Shown here piece after piece: positions 19,977 through 29,705 of a stretch of 64,000 bases of DNA. Under the pieces are notes generated by a model. The model was not told the DNA's origin. It saw only the letters and a program-made list of their open reading frames with translations, and ran no database searches. The position numbers and the translations under genes are program-made. The stretch is from Burkholderiales bacterium RIFCSPLOWO2_02_FULL_57_36. Its GTDB lineage: Bacteria; Pseudomonadota; Gammaproteobacteria; Burkholderiales; Burkholderiaceae_D. The stretch is from positions 124,001 through 188,000 of the forward strand of contig MESE01000142.1 in the NCBI GenBank assembly GCA_001770855.1, written 5' to 3'. The number at the start of each line of letters is the position of its first letter. Positions within the stretch are counted from its first letter, which is position 1.

Positions 19977-20651
19977 ATGCACAGCATGGTGAAGCAAAGA
20001 AAGATCTCCGCATCTTCCTCCGAGCCTGGAGCCTTCCAGGATACGCCCGACTTTTCCGAATCTTCCGATATTGTGACTTTTCCCGAACTGAATTTGGCAA
20101 ATCATTTTTTGATTGCAATGCCATCAATGCTGGATCCGATATTCGGCGGCACGGTTATATATTTGTGCGAGCATAACGCCGATGGCGCTTTGGGCGTCAT
20201 CATCAATAAACCTACCGATATGACAATGGAGGTGCTGTTCGAGAGGGTCGATCTCACACTTGAGATCCGGCCCGATCTTGCGCCGATCGCCGAAAAGCCT
20301 GTCATGTTCGGCGGACCGGTTCAAATTGAACGAGGTTTTGTGTTGCACACGATCGCCAGTCAATTTTCTTCGATGGTCCGCGTAACCGACGAAATTGCAT
20401 TAACCACGTCCAAGGATATTCTGGAAGCAGTGGCATCAGGCAATGGACCGGAAAAAATTCTGGTCAGTCTTGGCTGCGCCGGTTGGAGTGCCGGACAATT
20501 GGAGCAGGAAATTGTCAAGAATGGCTGGCTTACCGTGGCTGCGGAGCCATCAATCATTTTTGATTTGCCCATTGCAGAGCGTTTTGTTGCCGCAGTCAAA
20601 CTGCTCGGAATTGACCCGATGATGCTGACTGGCGAAGCAGGCCATGCGTGA
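19977..20651 (+). CDS. YqgE/AlgH family protein (UPF0301)
   Basis: 224 residues; the conserved YqgE/AlgH fold begins near residue 38 with LANHFLIAMPSM and continues through GGTVIYLCEHN and GALGVIINKP. Its biochemical role is not established; the family often sits next to ruvX (yqgF), as here. The first about 37 residues are not conserved in pattern and could be an artefact of start choice; ATG at 19986 or a later TTG start are alternatives. It precedes ruvX by 12 bases and probably begins the yqgE-ruvX-pyrR-pyrB-pyrC' run. Confidence 0.85.
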   Translation: MHSMVKQRKISASSSEPGAFQDTPDFSESSDIVTFPELNLANHFLIAMPSMLDPIFGGTVIYLCEHNADGALGVIINKPTDMTMEVLFERVDLTLEIRPDLAPIAEKPVMFGGPVQIERGFVLHTIASQFSSMVRVTDEIALTTSKDILEAVASGNGPEKILVSLGCAGWSAGQLEQEIVKNGWLTVAAEPSIIFDLPIAERFVAAVKLLGIDPMMLTGEAGHA

Positions 20652-20663
20652 GTCGAACTCCTA

Positions 20664-21059
20664 GTGGAAACCATTCTCGGTTTCGATTTCGGCTTGAAAC
20701 GCATCGGGGTGGCGGTCGGCAATTCAGTGATAAAACAGGCGCAACCGCTGACTATCATCAAGGCTGCTACCAACGATGCGAAATTTGCCGCGATCACCGC
20801 ACTGATGGCAGAATGGCAGCCGGCGTGCTGCGTGGTCGGACTGCCGCGTCATCCGGATGGTACTGAGCATGAAATGACTTTGCGTTGCCAAAGGTTTGCC
20901 AACCAGTTGCACGGTCGTTTCGGTGTTCCGACAGTGCTGGTGGACGAGCGTTACTCGTCGGCGGTGATTCCGCATCAACGCGGCGATTTGATTGATGCAC
21001 AAGCAGCTGCGATAATCCTGCAACAATATTTCGATGAATATGCCCAATTCAAAACTTGA
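20664..21059 (+). CDS. ruvX: Putative pre-16S rRNA nuclease YqgF/RuvX
   Basis: 131-residue RNase H-fold protein of the YqgF family, involved in maturing the 16S rRNA 5' end. Catalytic acids are visible in LGFDFGLKRIG (Asp near residue 8), the DERYSS motif and the late DAQAA motif. Start is GTG at 20664. Its end overlaps the start of pyrR. Confidence 0.93.
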   Translation: METILGFDFGLKRIGVAVGNSVIKQAQPLTIIKAATNDAKFAAITALMAEWQPACCVVGLPRHPDGTEHEMTLRCQRFANQLHGRFGVPTVLVDERYSSAVIPHQRGDLIDAQAAAIILQQYFDEYAQFKT

Positions 21060-21546
21060 CGCCGAAGCGCTGTATCAGGCGCTGGCAAAACTGGTCAAAA
21101 CCGGTGTGTCGAAACTCGACAACATCGCCGTTGTCGGCATTTACTCCGGCGGCGCCTGGCTGGCCGAACGATTGGCAGCCGAATTGCAGTTGAAGGATCG
21201 TCTTGGCTTTATCGATGTTTCGTTCTACCGCGACGATTATGCCGAAAAAGGTTTGCATGCAGAGGTGAAGCCGAGCCAGATACCGTTCGAGGTTGACGGC
21301 GCCACCATCATACTGGTCGACGATGTGCTCTACACCGGCCGCACCACTCGCGCGGCCATCAACGAATTGTTCGACTACGGCCGCCCGGCCAGAATCATGC
21401 TGGCTGCATTGGTCGACAGGGGCGGGCGGGAGCTGCCGATCTCCGCCGATTTCGTGGCCGATACCGTGTCTCTCGAAGGCAAGCAACAGCTTGTATTACA
21501 CCGGGCCGCCGATGGCCGATTTTCCCTGACGGTGGACCATGCATAA
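21040..21546 (+). CDS. pyrR: PyrR bifunctional regulator/uracil phosphoribosyltransferase
   Basis: PRTase-fold protein of about 168 residues. The PRPP-binding loop [17 protein letters not shown] type is present ([13 protein letters not shown]). In Gram-positives PyrR attenuates the pyr operon by binding RNA; in proteobacteria its regulatory role is less clear and it may mainly be a uracil phosphoribosyltransferase. Two ATGs (21034, 21040) are possible; 21040 gives MPNSKL and is chosen only by convention. It overlaps ruvX upstream and pyrB downstream (8 bases), so these genes are coupled. Confidence 0.93.
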   Translation: MPNSKLDAEALYQALAKLVKTGVSKLDNIAVVGIYSGGAWLAERLAAELQLKDRLGFIDVSFYRDDYAEKGLHAEVKPSQIPFEVDGATIILVDDVLYTGRTTRAAINELFDYGRPARIMLAALVDRGGRELPISADFVADTVSLEGKQQLVLHRAADGRFSLTVDHA

Positions 21547-22498
21547 TCCGCAACTCAACAAGAACGGCGAACTGCAGCATTTGCTGACCATCGAAGGATT
21601 GCCGAAAGCGGTCATCACTCGCATTCTCGACACTGCTTCCTCGTTTGTGGGCATCGGCGATCGAGAAGTGAAGAAGGTGCCGCTGATGCGAGGCAAAAGC
21701 GTATTCAATCTTTTCTTTGAAAATTCGACGCGCACGCGCACGACGTTCGAGATTGCATCCAAGCGCTTGTCGGCCGATGTGATCAACCTGAATATTTCCG
21801 CATCGAGCGCCAGCAAGGGCGAATCGCTGCTCGACACCATCGACAATCTGGCGGCGATGCATGCCGATATGTTCGTGGTGCGGCATGCCCAGTCCGGCGC
21901 GCCGTATTTGATCGCCAAGCATCTGATCGATACGCACCAGCCGCATGTTCATGTGGTCAACGCAGGCGACGGCCGTCATGCGCATCCGACGCAGGGGCTG
22001 CTCGACATGTACACGATTCGGCATTACAAGAAGGATTTCTCGAATCTTACAGTGGCCATCGTCGGCGATGTTTTGCACAGTCGCGTGGCGCGATCCGATA
22101 TTCACGGATTGACCACATTGGGTGTGCCGGAAGTGCGGATAATCGGTCCACGCACCTTGCTGCCCGGTGGGCTGGAGCAGATGGGTGTGCGGGTGTTCAC
22201 CGATATCAATCAAGGATTGAAAGACGTCGATGTGATTATCATGTTGCGTTTGCAGAGCGAGCGCATGAGTGGGGCGCTGCTGCCGTCGGCACAGGAATTC
22301 TTCAAAAGCTACGGACTGACGACTCAACGCCTTGCGCTGGCCAAGCCGGATGCGATCGTGATGCATCCGGGTCCGATGAATCGCGGCGTTGAAATTGAAT
22401 CTGCCGTTGCGGATGGCGCGCAAGCAGTCATCCTGCCGCAAGTGACTTTTGGTATCGCGGTACGCATGGCTGTGATGAGTATTCTGGCTGGGAATTAA
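21539..22498 (+). CDS. pyrB: Aspartate carbamoyltransferase catalytic subunit
   Basis: Joins carbamoyl phosphate and aspartate in pyrimidine synthesis. 319 residues, with the carbamoyl-phosphate motif FENSTRTRT (about residues 61-69), the HPTQ box ([10 protein letters not shown]) and a late MHPGPMNRG motif. No pyrI regulatory gene is present; the dihydroorotase-like gene follows immediately, as in Pseudomonas-type ATCase where that subunit is structural. Confidence 0.97.
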   Translation: MHNPQLNKNGELQHLLTIEGLPKAVITRILDTASSFVGIGDREVKKVPLMRGKSVFNLFFENSTRTRTTFEIASKRLSADVINLNISASSASKGESLLDTIDNLAAMHADMFVVRHAQSGAPYLIAKHLIDTHQPHVHVVNAGDGRHAHPTQGLLDMYTIRHYKKDFSNLTVAIVGDVLHSRVARSDIHGLTTLGVPEVRIIGPRTLLPGGLEQMGVRVFTDINQGLKDVDVIIMLRLQSERMSGALLPSAQEFFKSYGLTTQRLALAKPDAIVMHPGPMNRGVEIESAVADGAQAVILPQVTFGIAVRMAVMSILAGN

Positions 22499-22499
22499 A

Positions 22500-23786
22500 A
22501 TGAAAATCCATATCAAAAATGGCCATCTTATCGATCCGGCCAACGGCATCGACGCGCAAAAAGATTTGTATATAGCCGATGGTAAAGTCGCCGGCGTCGG
22601 ACCAGCACCGATAGGTTTTCAGGCCGACAATACGATTGACGCACAAGGCCTGATTGTAATACCCGGACTCGTCGACTTGAGCGCGCGCTTGCGTGAGCCA
22701 GGTTATGAATATAAAGCAACGCTTGAATCAGAGTTGCAGGCTGCCATGCAGGGAGGCGTAACCAGCCTGGTCTGTCCGCCGGACACCGATCCGGTGCTGG
22801 ATGAACCCGGACTGGTCGAGATGCTGAAACATCGTGCCAAGAGCTTGAACCAGGCACATGTCTATCCGCTCGGTGCATTGACGGTCGGTTTGAAAGGCAC
22901 CGCATTGACCGAAATGGCTGAACTGACGGAGGCTGGCTGCATCGGCTTCTCTCAGGCAGATCAGCCGATTTTGGACACCACCGTACTGCTGCGCGCGCTA
23001 CAGTATGCCCAGACATTCGGATACACCGTTTGGCTGCGGCCGCAGGATCCACATCTCGGACGAGACGGGATTGCGCATAGTGGTCCGATTGCTTCACGAT
23101 TGGGTTTGGCCGGCGTACCGGTCATGGCGGAAACTATCGCGCTGCATACGATTTTTGAATTGATGCGCGCCACCGGTGCACGGGTTCATTTGTGCCGGAT
23201 TTCTTCTGCTGCCGGCGTCGACTTGGTGCGGGCGGCCAAGAAAGATGGCTTGCCGGTCACCTGCGATGTCGGTGCGCATTACATCCATCTGACCGATGAC
23301 GATGTCGGTTTTTTTGATTCCAACGCGCGGCTCGCACCACCGTTGCGCGCTCAACGTGACCGGGATGGAATCCGGCGAGGATTGCTCGACGGGACCATCG
23401 ACGCGATTTGCTCCGACCACACACCTGTCGACGATGATGAAAAACTCCGGCCGTTCGGCGAAGCATCGCCGGGCGCGACCGGGTTGGAATTGCTATTGTC
23501 GCTTGCGCTCAAGTGGGCCCACGAACATACGGATAAATCACAGAATCCGCTATCCAAAGCCATTGCCAAAATCACCATTGAGCCGGCCAACGTTGCAGGC
23601 CTGCCCTCCGGCCGGCTTTCAATAGGCAGTGTTGCCGATATATGCCTGTTTGACCCGAACGCGCAATGGAAAGTTGAAGCCAGGGCGCTGGCGAGCCAAG
23701 GCAAGCACACGCCGTTTCTCGGCTACGAGTTGGGCGGTCAGGTCAAGGCGACCATCGTTGCCGGACATGTCGCATTCACACGCTGA
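22500..23786 (+). CDS. Dihydroorotase-like subunit without metal ligands (PyrC'/PyrX type)
   Basis: 428 residues with the amidohydrolase fold of type I dihydroorotase. The zinc HxH motif is missing: the site before REPG reads S61-A-R63 instead of H-x-H. Other usual His positions are also changed (WLRPQD where LVHAED is usual, SDHTPV where DHAPH is usual). The known counterpart in Pseudomonas is an inactive pseudo-dihydroorotase needed to assemble aspartate carbamoyltransferase. The ATG starts one base after the pyrB stop, which agrees. An active pyrC should exist elsewhere. Confidence 0.92.
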   Translation: MKIHIKNGHLIDPANGIDAQKDLYIADGKVAGVGPAPIGFQADNTIDAQGLIVIPGLVDLSARLREPGYEYKATLESELQAAMQGGVTSLVCPPDTDPVLDEPGLVEMLKHRAKSLNQAHVYPLGALTVGLKGTALTEMAELTEAGCIGFSQADQPILDTTVLLRALQYAQTFGYTVWLRPQDPHLGRDGIAHSGPIASRLGLAGVPVMAETIALHTIFELMRATGARVHLCRISSAAGVDLVRAAKKDGLPVTCDVGAHYIHLTDDDVGFFDSNARLAPPLRAQRDRDGIRRGLLDGTIDAICSDHTPVDDDEKLRPFGEASPGATGLELLLSLALKWAHEHTDKSQNPLSKAIAKITIEPANVAGLPSGRLSIGSVADICLFDPNAQWKVEARALASQGKHTPFLGYELGGQVKATIVAGHVAFTR

Positions 23787-23842
23787 ATGGCTGGAATGTC
23801 GATCCACGAACCGGCAGCGAAACCGAATGAGAATCCGGGTGC

Positions 23843-24580
23843 ATGATTGCATATAAGCTTCTGCGCCTGATTTTCCTTCTGTTTTCCGGCCTGTTGACGT
23901 GTGCACTGGTCTTCCCGCTCACCAATGCCGCTGGCCGCGAGCGACGCATCAAGGATTGGTCAGCCAGGCTGCTCAAGATTTGCGGTGTGCATGTCATTGT
24001 CAACAAGGCCGCGGACGAGATGCCGGTGCACGGCGCGCTGATCGTCGCCAACCACATATCCTGGCTGGATATCTTCGTGATCAATTCAATGCAACCCTGC
24101 CGCTTCGTTGCGAAATCCGATATTCGGGACTGGCCGCTGCTCGGATGGTTGTGCGACAAGGCGGGCACCATTTTTATCGCGCGCGGTCGGCAACGTGATG
24201 TCCGCAGAATTTATGAAGGATTGGTCGCCAGCATCAGAAAGGGAGAACGTATTGCGTTTTTTCCGGAAGGCACCACGGCAGTTCAAGGGAAAATCCTGCC
24301 TTTCCATGCCAACCTGTTTGAGGCTGCGATAGAAGCCAAAGTGCCGATTCAACCGTATGCATTGCGCTACATGGACAGTGCAGGAAATCTGCATTCGGCG
24401 GCAGAATTTATAGGCGACACGACGTTTGTGCAAAGCGTGATGGCCATCCTGAAGAGTGATGGAATGATAACGGAGGTGACGATTTTGCCGGCAATCGACA
24501 GCCGCGGTGCACACCGCCGTGAACTTGCCGGCGCAGCGCGATCCGCTATCGGAACGGCGCTTGGCTATCTGCCGAACTAG
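23843..24580 (+). CDS. plsC: 1-acyl-sn-glycerol-3-phosphate acyltransferase
   Basis: Makes phosphatidic acid from lysophosphatidic acid at the inner membrane. 245 residues: an N-terminal hydrophobic segment (about 5-25), the NHISWLD motif (HX4D, about residue 70) and the FPEGTT motif (about 140). Its stop codon and that of apaH on the other strand share the palindrome CTAG, so the two genes overlap tail to tail by four bases. Confidence 0.93.
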   Translation: MIAYKLLRLIFLLFSGLLTCALVFPLTNAAGRERRIKDWSARLLKICGVHVIVNKAADEMPVHGALIVANHISWLDIFVINSMQPCRFVAKSDIRDWPLLGWLCDKAGTIFIARGRQRDVRRIYEGLVASIRKGERIAFFPEGTTAVQGKILPFHANLFEAAIEAKVPIQPYALRYMDSAGNLHSAAEFIGDTTFVQSVMAILKSDGMITEVTILPAIDSRGAHRRELAGAARSAIGTALGYLPN

Positions 24581-25401
24581 TTTTTCACGGGCTCTTGATA
24601 CTGAGGGCAATCGACCTGGAACACTGCACGATCTTCGATTCTTACTGCGGTAAGCTTGCCCCCCCATACGCATCCGGTATCCAGGCATATCAGATTGGGC
24701 CGCATGACCAATCCAAGTGTTGACCAATGGCCGCAAACAATCGTCACATCCTCGGTTTTTCGTCCAGGGATATCAAACCAAGGGAAATAGCCTGGTGCTG
24801 CTGTCGGGATACCTTCCTTTGACATGAATTCCATCGTGCCATCCAGGCTGCAGAAGCGAATGCGTGTCAAAGCATTGACGATGCAGCGCAAGCGATCAGC
24901 GACCTTGAGCTTATCGTCCCACCTCGCCGGTGTATTTCCGTACATCTCGCGCAGAAAGCTTACCCAGTTCGGCCCGCGCAGCACGGTTTCAACTTCATGC
25001 GCCAACTCAAGCGTCTGTTCAGCCGTCCATTGAGGCAGGACGCCGGCATGCACGAACAGGTGATCGTTCTCAAAGAGCGCCAATGGCCGTCGGCGTAGCC
25101 AGTCAAGCAGGTCGTCACGATCGGGCGCATCGAGGATATCGTTTAAAGTATCGGATGCATGCGGTTTGCGGATGCCGTGCGAGGCCGCCAAAAGATGCAG
25201 GTCGTGGTTGCCTAATACCACATTTGTGGTATCGCCAAACGCGCGGATTTGCCGTAGAGTGGCGAGCGATTGGGGGCCACGGTTGACCAGGTCGCCAAGG
25301 AATACCAATTTCGGGCGAACGGAAGCCGAATTTATCTGTTCTACTAATTCGCTTAGCCGTTGATTGCATCCTTGTACATCTCCGATTGCATAAAGGGTCA
25401 T
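24577..25401 (-). CDS. apaH: Symmetrical bis(5'-nucleosyl)-tetraphosphatase
   Basis: Hydrolyses Ap4A to two ADP. 274 residues with the metallophosphatase motifs GDVQG (about residue 7), GDLVNRG (about 37) and GNHD (about 64), all intact. It is transcribed away from the glycan locus; the 176-base gap to rfbB must hold promoters for both. Confidence 0.96.
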   Translation of the reverse strand: MTLYAIGDVQGCNQRLSELVEQINSASVRPKLVFLGDLVNRGPQSLATLRQIRAFGDTTNVVLGNHDLHLLAASHGIRKPHASDTLNDILDAPDRDDLLDWLRRRPLALFENDHLFVHAGVLPQWTAEQTLELAHEVETVLRGPNWVSFLREMYGNTPARWDDKLKVADRLRCIVNALTRIRFCSLDGTMEFMSKEGIPTAAPGYFPWFDIPGRKTEDVTIVCGHWSTLGLVMRPNLICLDTGCVWGGKLTAVRIEDRAVFQVDCPQYQEPVKN

Positions 25402-25577
25402 ATAAACTTGAGTTGGCGATTAGATTGCAAGATTTTCGAATGGGGATATTATCAACAACGCACGCTGCAACTCCGACTAATCAGGCGGGATTTCAGCCAA
25501 TATTGGGAAGCAGCATAGTAGTAACGTAAAATCGAGGTTTAGCGGAAATTATTATCTATTCTGCATAGGATACTGGA
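25402..25577. promoter_or_regulatory. Divergent intergenic region at the left edge of the glycan locus
   Basis: This 176-base A/T-rich stretch separates apaH from rfbB. aggat lies seven bases before the rfbB ATG as a ribosome site. Several T/A hexamers could be -10 boxes, but none stands out with a matching -35, so exact promoters are not called. No JUMPstart-like element was recognised. Confidence 0.4.
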
Positions 25578-26642
25578 ATGATTTTAGTAACGGGCGGAGC
25601 CGGGTTTATCGGCTCGAATTTTGTGCTCGATTGGTTGAAGCAGAGCGATGAATCAGTCATAAATTTCGACAAGCTTACCTACGCCGGCAACCTGGACAAT
25701 CTTTCGATGATAAAGAGTGATCCAAGGCATAAATTTGTTAAGGGCGATATTTGCGATACAGCACATATATCGCAAACATTGTCGACTTACAAACCACGCG
25801 CGGTCATCCATTTTGCTGCGGAAAGTCATGTTGATCGTTCGATTCGTAGCCCTATTGATTTTATTAATACAAATATTAACGGCACCTTTAGCTTATTGGA
25901 AGCCGCTCGATATTATTGCTCTAGCTTGTCCGACGTCGCACGAGAGGCTTTTCGATTTTTGAATATTTCCACCGATGAAGTTTATGGATCGCTTGGGCCG
26001 GACGATGCTCCTTTTTCCGAGACCACACCGTATGCGCCGAACAGTCCGTATTCTGCATCCAAGGCTGCTGCGGACCATTTGGTCCGCGCATATCACCATA
26101 CGTATGGTTTACCTACACTGACGACCAATTGCTCCAACAACTATGGCCCCTATCATTTTCCGGAAAAGTTCATCCCACTGATCATTGCCAATGCGCTTGC
26201 CGGCAATTCACTACCAATTTATGGTGATGGGCAAAATATACGTGATTGGTTATATGTTGGTGATCACTGCAATGCGATTCGACGAGTATTGGCCCATGGT
26301 AAGCTAGGAGAAGTCTATAATATTGGCGGCTCAAATGAGCGGAGCAATTTGGAGGTGGCTCATATTTTATGCGACATACTAGACGACCTAATTCCCAAGA
26401 GAGGAATTGATGGTGTGGGCACCTATCGTGACCAAATCACATATATTACTGATCGACCTGGGCATGATCGGCGTTATGCGGTCAACGTTGGGAAGATTGA
26501 ACGAGAACTCGGATGGAAGGCCACTGAAAGTTTTGATAGCGGCATGAAGAAAACGGTGCAATGGTTTTTAGAACATCGCGACTGGCTTATGGCTTCGACG
26601 GAGGGCGGCCATAAGGAATATGGGGATCGTATTGGTGATTAG
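25578..26642 (+). CDS. rfbB: dTDP-glucose 4,6-dehydratase
   Basis: Converts dTDP-glucose to dTDP-4-keto-6-deoxyglucose. 354 residues: NAD loop GGAGFIGSN, catalytic STDEVYG and YSASK motifs, and the conserved NCSNNYGPYHFPEK segment. First gene of the surface glycan locus, followed by rfbC and rfbD. The enzyme that makes its substrate, RfbA, is not encoded in the window. Confidence 0.96.
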   Translation: MILVTGGAGFIGSNFVLDWLKQSDESVINFDKLTYAGNLDNLSMIKSDPRHKFVKGDICDTAHISQTLSTYKPRAVIHFAAESHVDRSIRSPIDFINTNINGTFSLLEAARYYCSSLSDVAREAFRFLNISTDEVYGSLGPDDAPFSETTPYAPNSPYSASKAAADHLVRAYHHTYGLPTLTTNCSNNYGPYHFPEKFIPLIIANALAGNSLPIYGDGQNIRDWLYVGDHCNAIRRVLAHGKLGEVYNIGGSNERSNLEVAHILCDILDDLIPKRGIDGVGTYRDQITYITDRPGHDRRYAVNVGKIERELGWKATESFDSGMKKTVQWFLEHRDWLMASTEGGHKEYGDRIGD

Positions 26643-26766
26643 TTTCGTTTATGTGGCCGAGTGTAGTGACATTGTTCATGCGGATATTAAGAACCACGCA
26701 AAAATGCTCGATTTATCAAAATAGACCGGTGAGATAGCAACTCGGCATCTTCGTAACAAGCGCGTC

Positions 26767-27321
26767 ATGTGCATGAAAATCATACCGACTTCTATTCCCG
26801 ATATTTTGATCTTCGAGCCGACTGTTTTCGAAGATGATCGTGGATTTTTCTATGAGAGCTTTAACGGGCGCCGATTTGAGGAATGCACTGGTAAGGATGC
26901 ATGCAAGTTTGTACAGGATAATCATTCAAAATCGCACAAAAGCGTATTGCGTGGCTTGCATTATCAGATTAAACAGGCACAAGGTAAGCTGGTAAGAGTG
27001 GTTGCGGGCGAAGTATTCGACGTTGCTGTCGATATTCGTAAGACATCTCCTACCTTTGGATTATGGGTCGGCGTAATGCTCTCGGCCGACAATAGACGTC
27101 AGCTATGGATTCCTGAAGGTTTTGCACACGGTTTTTTGGTCACCAGCGACTCCGCGGAACTTCTTTACAAAACTACCGACTATTGGGCTCCGGAACACGA
27201 ACGATGCATCCTCTGGAACGATCCTGCAATCGGAATAGAATGGCCACTCACCAAGACGCTGCTACTGGCAAAAAACGATCAGGACGGTAAGTTGCTTGCG
27301 GATGCAGAGGTGTTTGCATGA
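26767..27321 (+). CDS. rfbC: dTDP-4-dehydrorhamnose 3,5-epimerase
   Basis: Cupin-fold epimerase of the dTDP-L-rhamnose pathway. 184 residues with the catalytic His in LRGLHYQ and the DVAVDIR and PEGFAHGF segments. ATG at 26767 or 26773 (MKIIPTSIPD, more usual). It is 124 bases after rfbB and overlaps rfbD by four bases. Confidence 0.96.
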   Translation: MCMKIIPTSIPDILIFEPTVFEDDRGFFYESFNGRRFEECTGKDACKFVQDNHSKSHKSVLRGLHYQIKQAQGKLVRVVAGEVFDVAVDIRKTSPTFGLWVGVMLSADNRRQLWIPEGFAHGFLVTSDSAELLYKTTDYWAPEHERCILWNDPAIGIEWPLTKTLLLAKNDQDGKLLADAEVFA

Positions 27322-28235
27322 AAATTCTTCTAGTCGGAAAAAACGGTCAAGTTGGTTATGAACTTGAGCGCAGTTTGCAGGGCATAGGTGAAATCGTCTC
27401 GGTTGATCGCACCAAGATGGACTTGGCGAACCTTCGCCAAGTACGCGATATTGTTCAACAGATAAAGCCCAGCCTTATCATCAATTCAGCGGCCTATACC
27501 GCTGTAAATGAAGCTGAAAGCGAATCCGAACTAGCCATGTGCATCAATGGCGACGCTCCGGGTGTGATGGCGGAAGAGGCTTTCAAGCTGGGCGCGACTA
27601 TGATTCACTATTCTACAGATTACGTTTTTGATGGTGCGAAGCGCGGACCGCAGGGTGAGTTAGTAGCATATACAGAAGAAGATGTTCCTAATCCCATTAA
27701 TATTTATGGCAAAACCAAGCTGGCGGGTGAAAAGCTGATTGTAGCCAGTGGCTGCCCTTATTTGATTTTTCGTACGAGTTGGATATATGGCACGCGCGGA
27801 GAAAACTTTCTTCTTACTATGCTACGACTTGCACAGGAGAATGATGAATTGTCCGTTATAGCGGATCAATATGGGGCGCCTACATGGAGCCGAACCGTAT
27901 CTGCTGTGACTTCCCGAATTTTGCGCGAAGCGTTTCACAGCAAAAAAACGACGAAATGGTGGGAAGGTATTTCCGGTATTTATCATCTGACATCGCAGGG
28001 CAATACCACTTGGTTTGGCTTTGCCCAAGCGATTATGATGAAAGCGGCTCAGTTGGGATTGTTGGATAAGCAAGCCCCTAGCATTCGCCCCATATCCACA
28101 AAAGATTATTCCACACCTGTTTTGCGTCCATTAAATTCCTTACTAAATTCTGAGCGCCTCGCACGTTCTTTTGGTATCTCTTGTCCCGCCTGGCAGGATT
28201 CTCTTTCTAAGTGCTTACTTTCTGCGGGAAAATGA
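27318..28235 (+). CDS. rfbD: dTDP-4-dehydrorhamnose reductase
   Basis: Last step to dTDP-L-rhamnose, NAD(P)H dependent. 305 residues; N-terminal GKNGQVGYEL nucleotide loop, STDYVFDG motif, and YGKTKLAGE with the catalytic Tyr and Lys. Coupled to rfbC by ATGA. Confidence 0.96.
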   Translation: MKILLVGKNGQVGYELERSLQGIGEIVSVDRTKMDLANLRQVRDIVQQIKPSLIINSAAYTAVNEAESESELAMCINGDAPGVMAEEAFKLGATMIHYSTDYVFDGAKRGPQGELVAYTEEDVPNPINIYGKTKLAGEKLIVASGCPYLIFRTSWIYGTRGENFLLTMLRLAQENDELSVIADQYGAPTWSRTVSAVTSRILREAFHSKKTTKWWEGISGIYHLTSQGNTTWFGFAQAIMMKAAQLGLLDKQAPSIRPISTKDYSTPVLRPLNSLLNSERLARSFGISCPAWQDSLSKCLLSAGK

Positions 28236-28314
28236 TTACACTGTGCACCTTGTACTCACGATCGCCGCTTTAATGCCGTAATTGGGAGATTTTTTAGAAT
28301 CGCTTTTAACAAAA

Positions 28315-29685
28315 ATGAAAATTACTATTATTGGCACGGGTTACGTAGGTCTCGTTACCGGTGCTTGCCTAGCTGAACTTGGCAACGACGTATTTTGTGT
28401 AGACGTTGATTCCCGAAAAATAGACATTCTTAACAACGGCGACGTTCCGATTTATGAACCCGGTCTGAAAGAAATCATAGAGAGAAACCGCATTGCCGGA
28501 CGGCTCATTTTTTCTACTGACATTCGGGCAAGCGTTGCACATGGCGATATTCAATTTATAGCGGTAGGCACACCGCCGGACGAAGATGGATCAGCTGATT
28601 TGCAATACGTGCTCACAGCCGCCCGGAATATTGGGAAATACCAAGCAAATTTCAAAATAGTTGTTGATAAATCGACTGTGCCCGTCGGAACCGCTGACAA
28701 GGTAGCAGCGGCAATCACCGCGGAATTGCAGGCTCGGGGAAAGTCAGATCTTGAATTCGCGGTTGTTTCGAATCCAGAATTCCTGAAGGAGGGGGCAGCT
28801 GTCGCTGATTTTATGCGCCCTGACCGTATCGTTATTGGCACAACGCAGGACGAATCGGGACACAAAGCTCAACACATTATGCGCACATTGTATGCGCCTT
28901 TCATTCGTAATCATGACCGTATGATCATGATGGATCTGCGATCTGCTGAATTTACAAAGTATGCGGCGAACGCGATGCTGGCGACGCGAATTAGTTTCAT
29001 GAACGAATTGGCTAATCTAGCTGACAGACTCGGGGCTGATATCGAGCTGGTGCGCCAAGGTATCGGGTCCGATCCGCGTATCGGCTATAGCTTTCTGTAT
29101 GCAGGTACTGGCTATGGCGGATCTTGTTTTCCAAAGGACGTACAAGCGCTGATTCGTACCGCACATGAACATGACCACCGCCTTCAAGTCTTGACTGCAG
29201 TCGAACAAGCGAATGAATATCAAAAACGTATTTTGATCGAAAAAATTTATGCCAGATTAGGTCGGAACCTGAAAGGTATGAAGTTCGCAGTATGGGGCTT
29301 GGCTTTCAAACCTGAAACGGATGATATGCGGGCCGCCCCGAGTCGAGTGATAATCAGGGAATTGCTCAGCCAAGGTGCCTCAGTGTGCGCATATGACCCG
29401 ATCGCAATGAACGAAGCAAGGCATGCGTTCGCGAGTGACATGGCAGACGAGTCGGATTGGCTCAACCGGCTCACGTACGCGGAAAAGCCAATGCATGCGG
29501 TTTCTGCGGCAGATGCACTGATTATAGTTACCGAATGGAAGGCATTCAGAAGTCCAGATTTTGAAAGTCTCAAGGCGGCATTACGGCAACCTATTATTTT
29601 CGACGGACGAAATTTGTATGATCCAGTGCTTTGCGAGGACGCGGGAATCGAATATTTCGGAATCGGCCGCCGAAAGACTAAATAA
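28315..29685 (+). CDS. ugd: UDP-glucose 6-dehydrogenase
   Basis: Oxidises UDP-glucose to UDP-glucuronate. 456 residues from the ATG at 28315, which gives the canonical [14 protein letters not shown]; a TTG at 28282 would add 11 unrelated residues. The catalytic Cys lies in [10 protein letters not shown]. The pattern is that of UDP-glucose rather than UDP-GlcNAc dehydrogenases (WbpA), so it does not obviously feed the following wbpB/D/E-like genes unless its specificity differs. Confidence 0.93.
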   Translation: MKITIIGTGYVGLVTGACLAELGNDVFCVDVDSRKIDILNNGDVPIYEPGLKEIIERNRIAGRLIFSTDIRASVAHGDIQFIAVGTPPDEDGSADLQYVLTAARNIGKYQANFKIVVDKSTVPVGTADKVAAAITAELQARGKSDLEFAVVSNPEFLKEGAAVADFMRPDRIVIGTTQDESGHKAQHIMRTLYAPFIRNHDRMIMMDLRSAEFTKYAANAMLATRISFMNELANLADRLGADIELVRQGIGSDPRIGYSFLYAGTGYGGSCFPKDVQALIRTAHEHDHRLQVLTAVEQANEYQKRILIEKIYARLGRNLKGMKFAVWGLAFKPETDDMRAAPSRVIIRELLSQGASVCAYDPIAMNEARHAFASDMADESDWLNRLTYAEKPMHAVSAADALIIVTEWKAFRSPDFESLKAALRQPIIFDGRNLYDPVLCEDAGIEYFGIGRRKTK

Positions 29686-29705
29686 CCAATTTGAATGATA
29701 AATAT

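Noticed and set aside
21395..22549. 384-codon open frame on the - strand opposite pyrB
   Set aside because: It is fully antisense to the very well conserved pyrB and pyrR, and its His/Arg-rich product has no recognisable fold.
28315..29685. WbpA-type UDP-GlcNAc 6-dehydrogenase
   Set aside because: Its N-terminal and Cys-loop sequence pattern is that of UDP-glucose dehydrogenases; specificity is still open.
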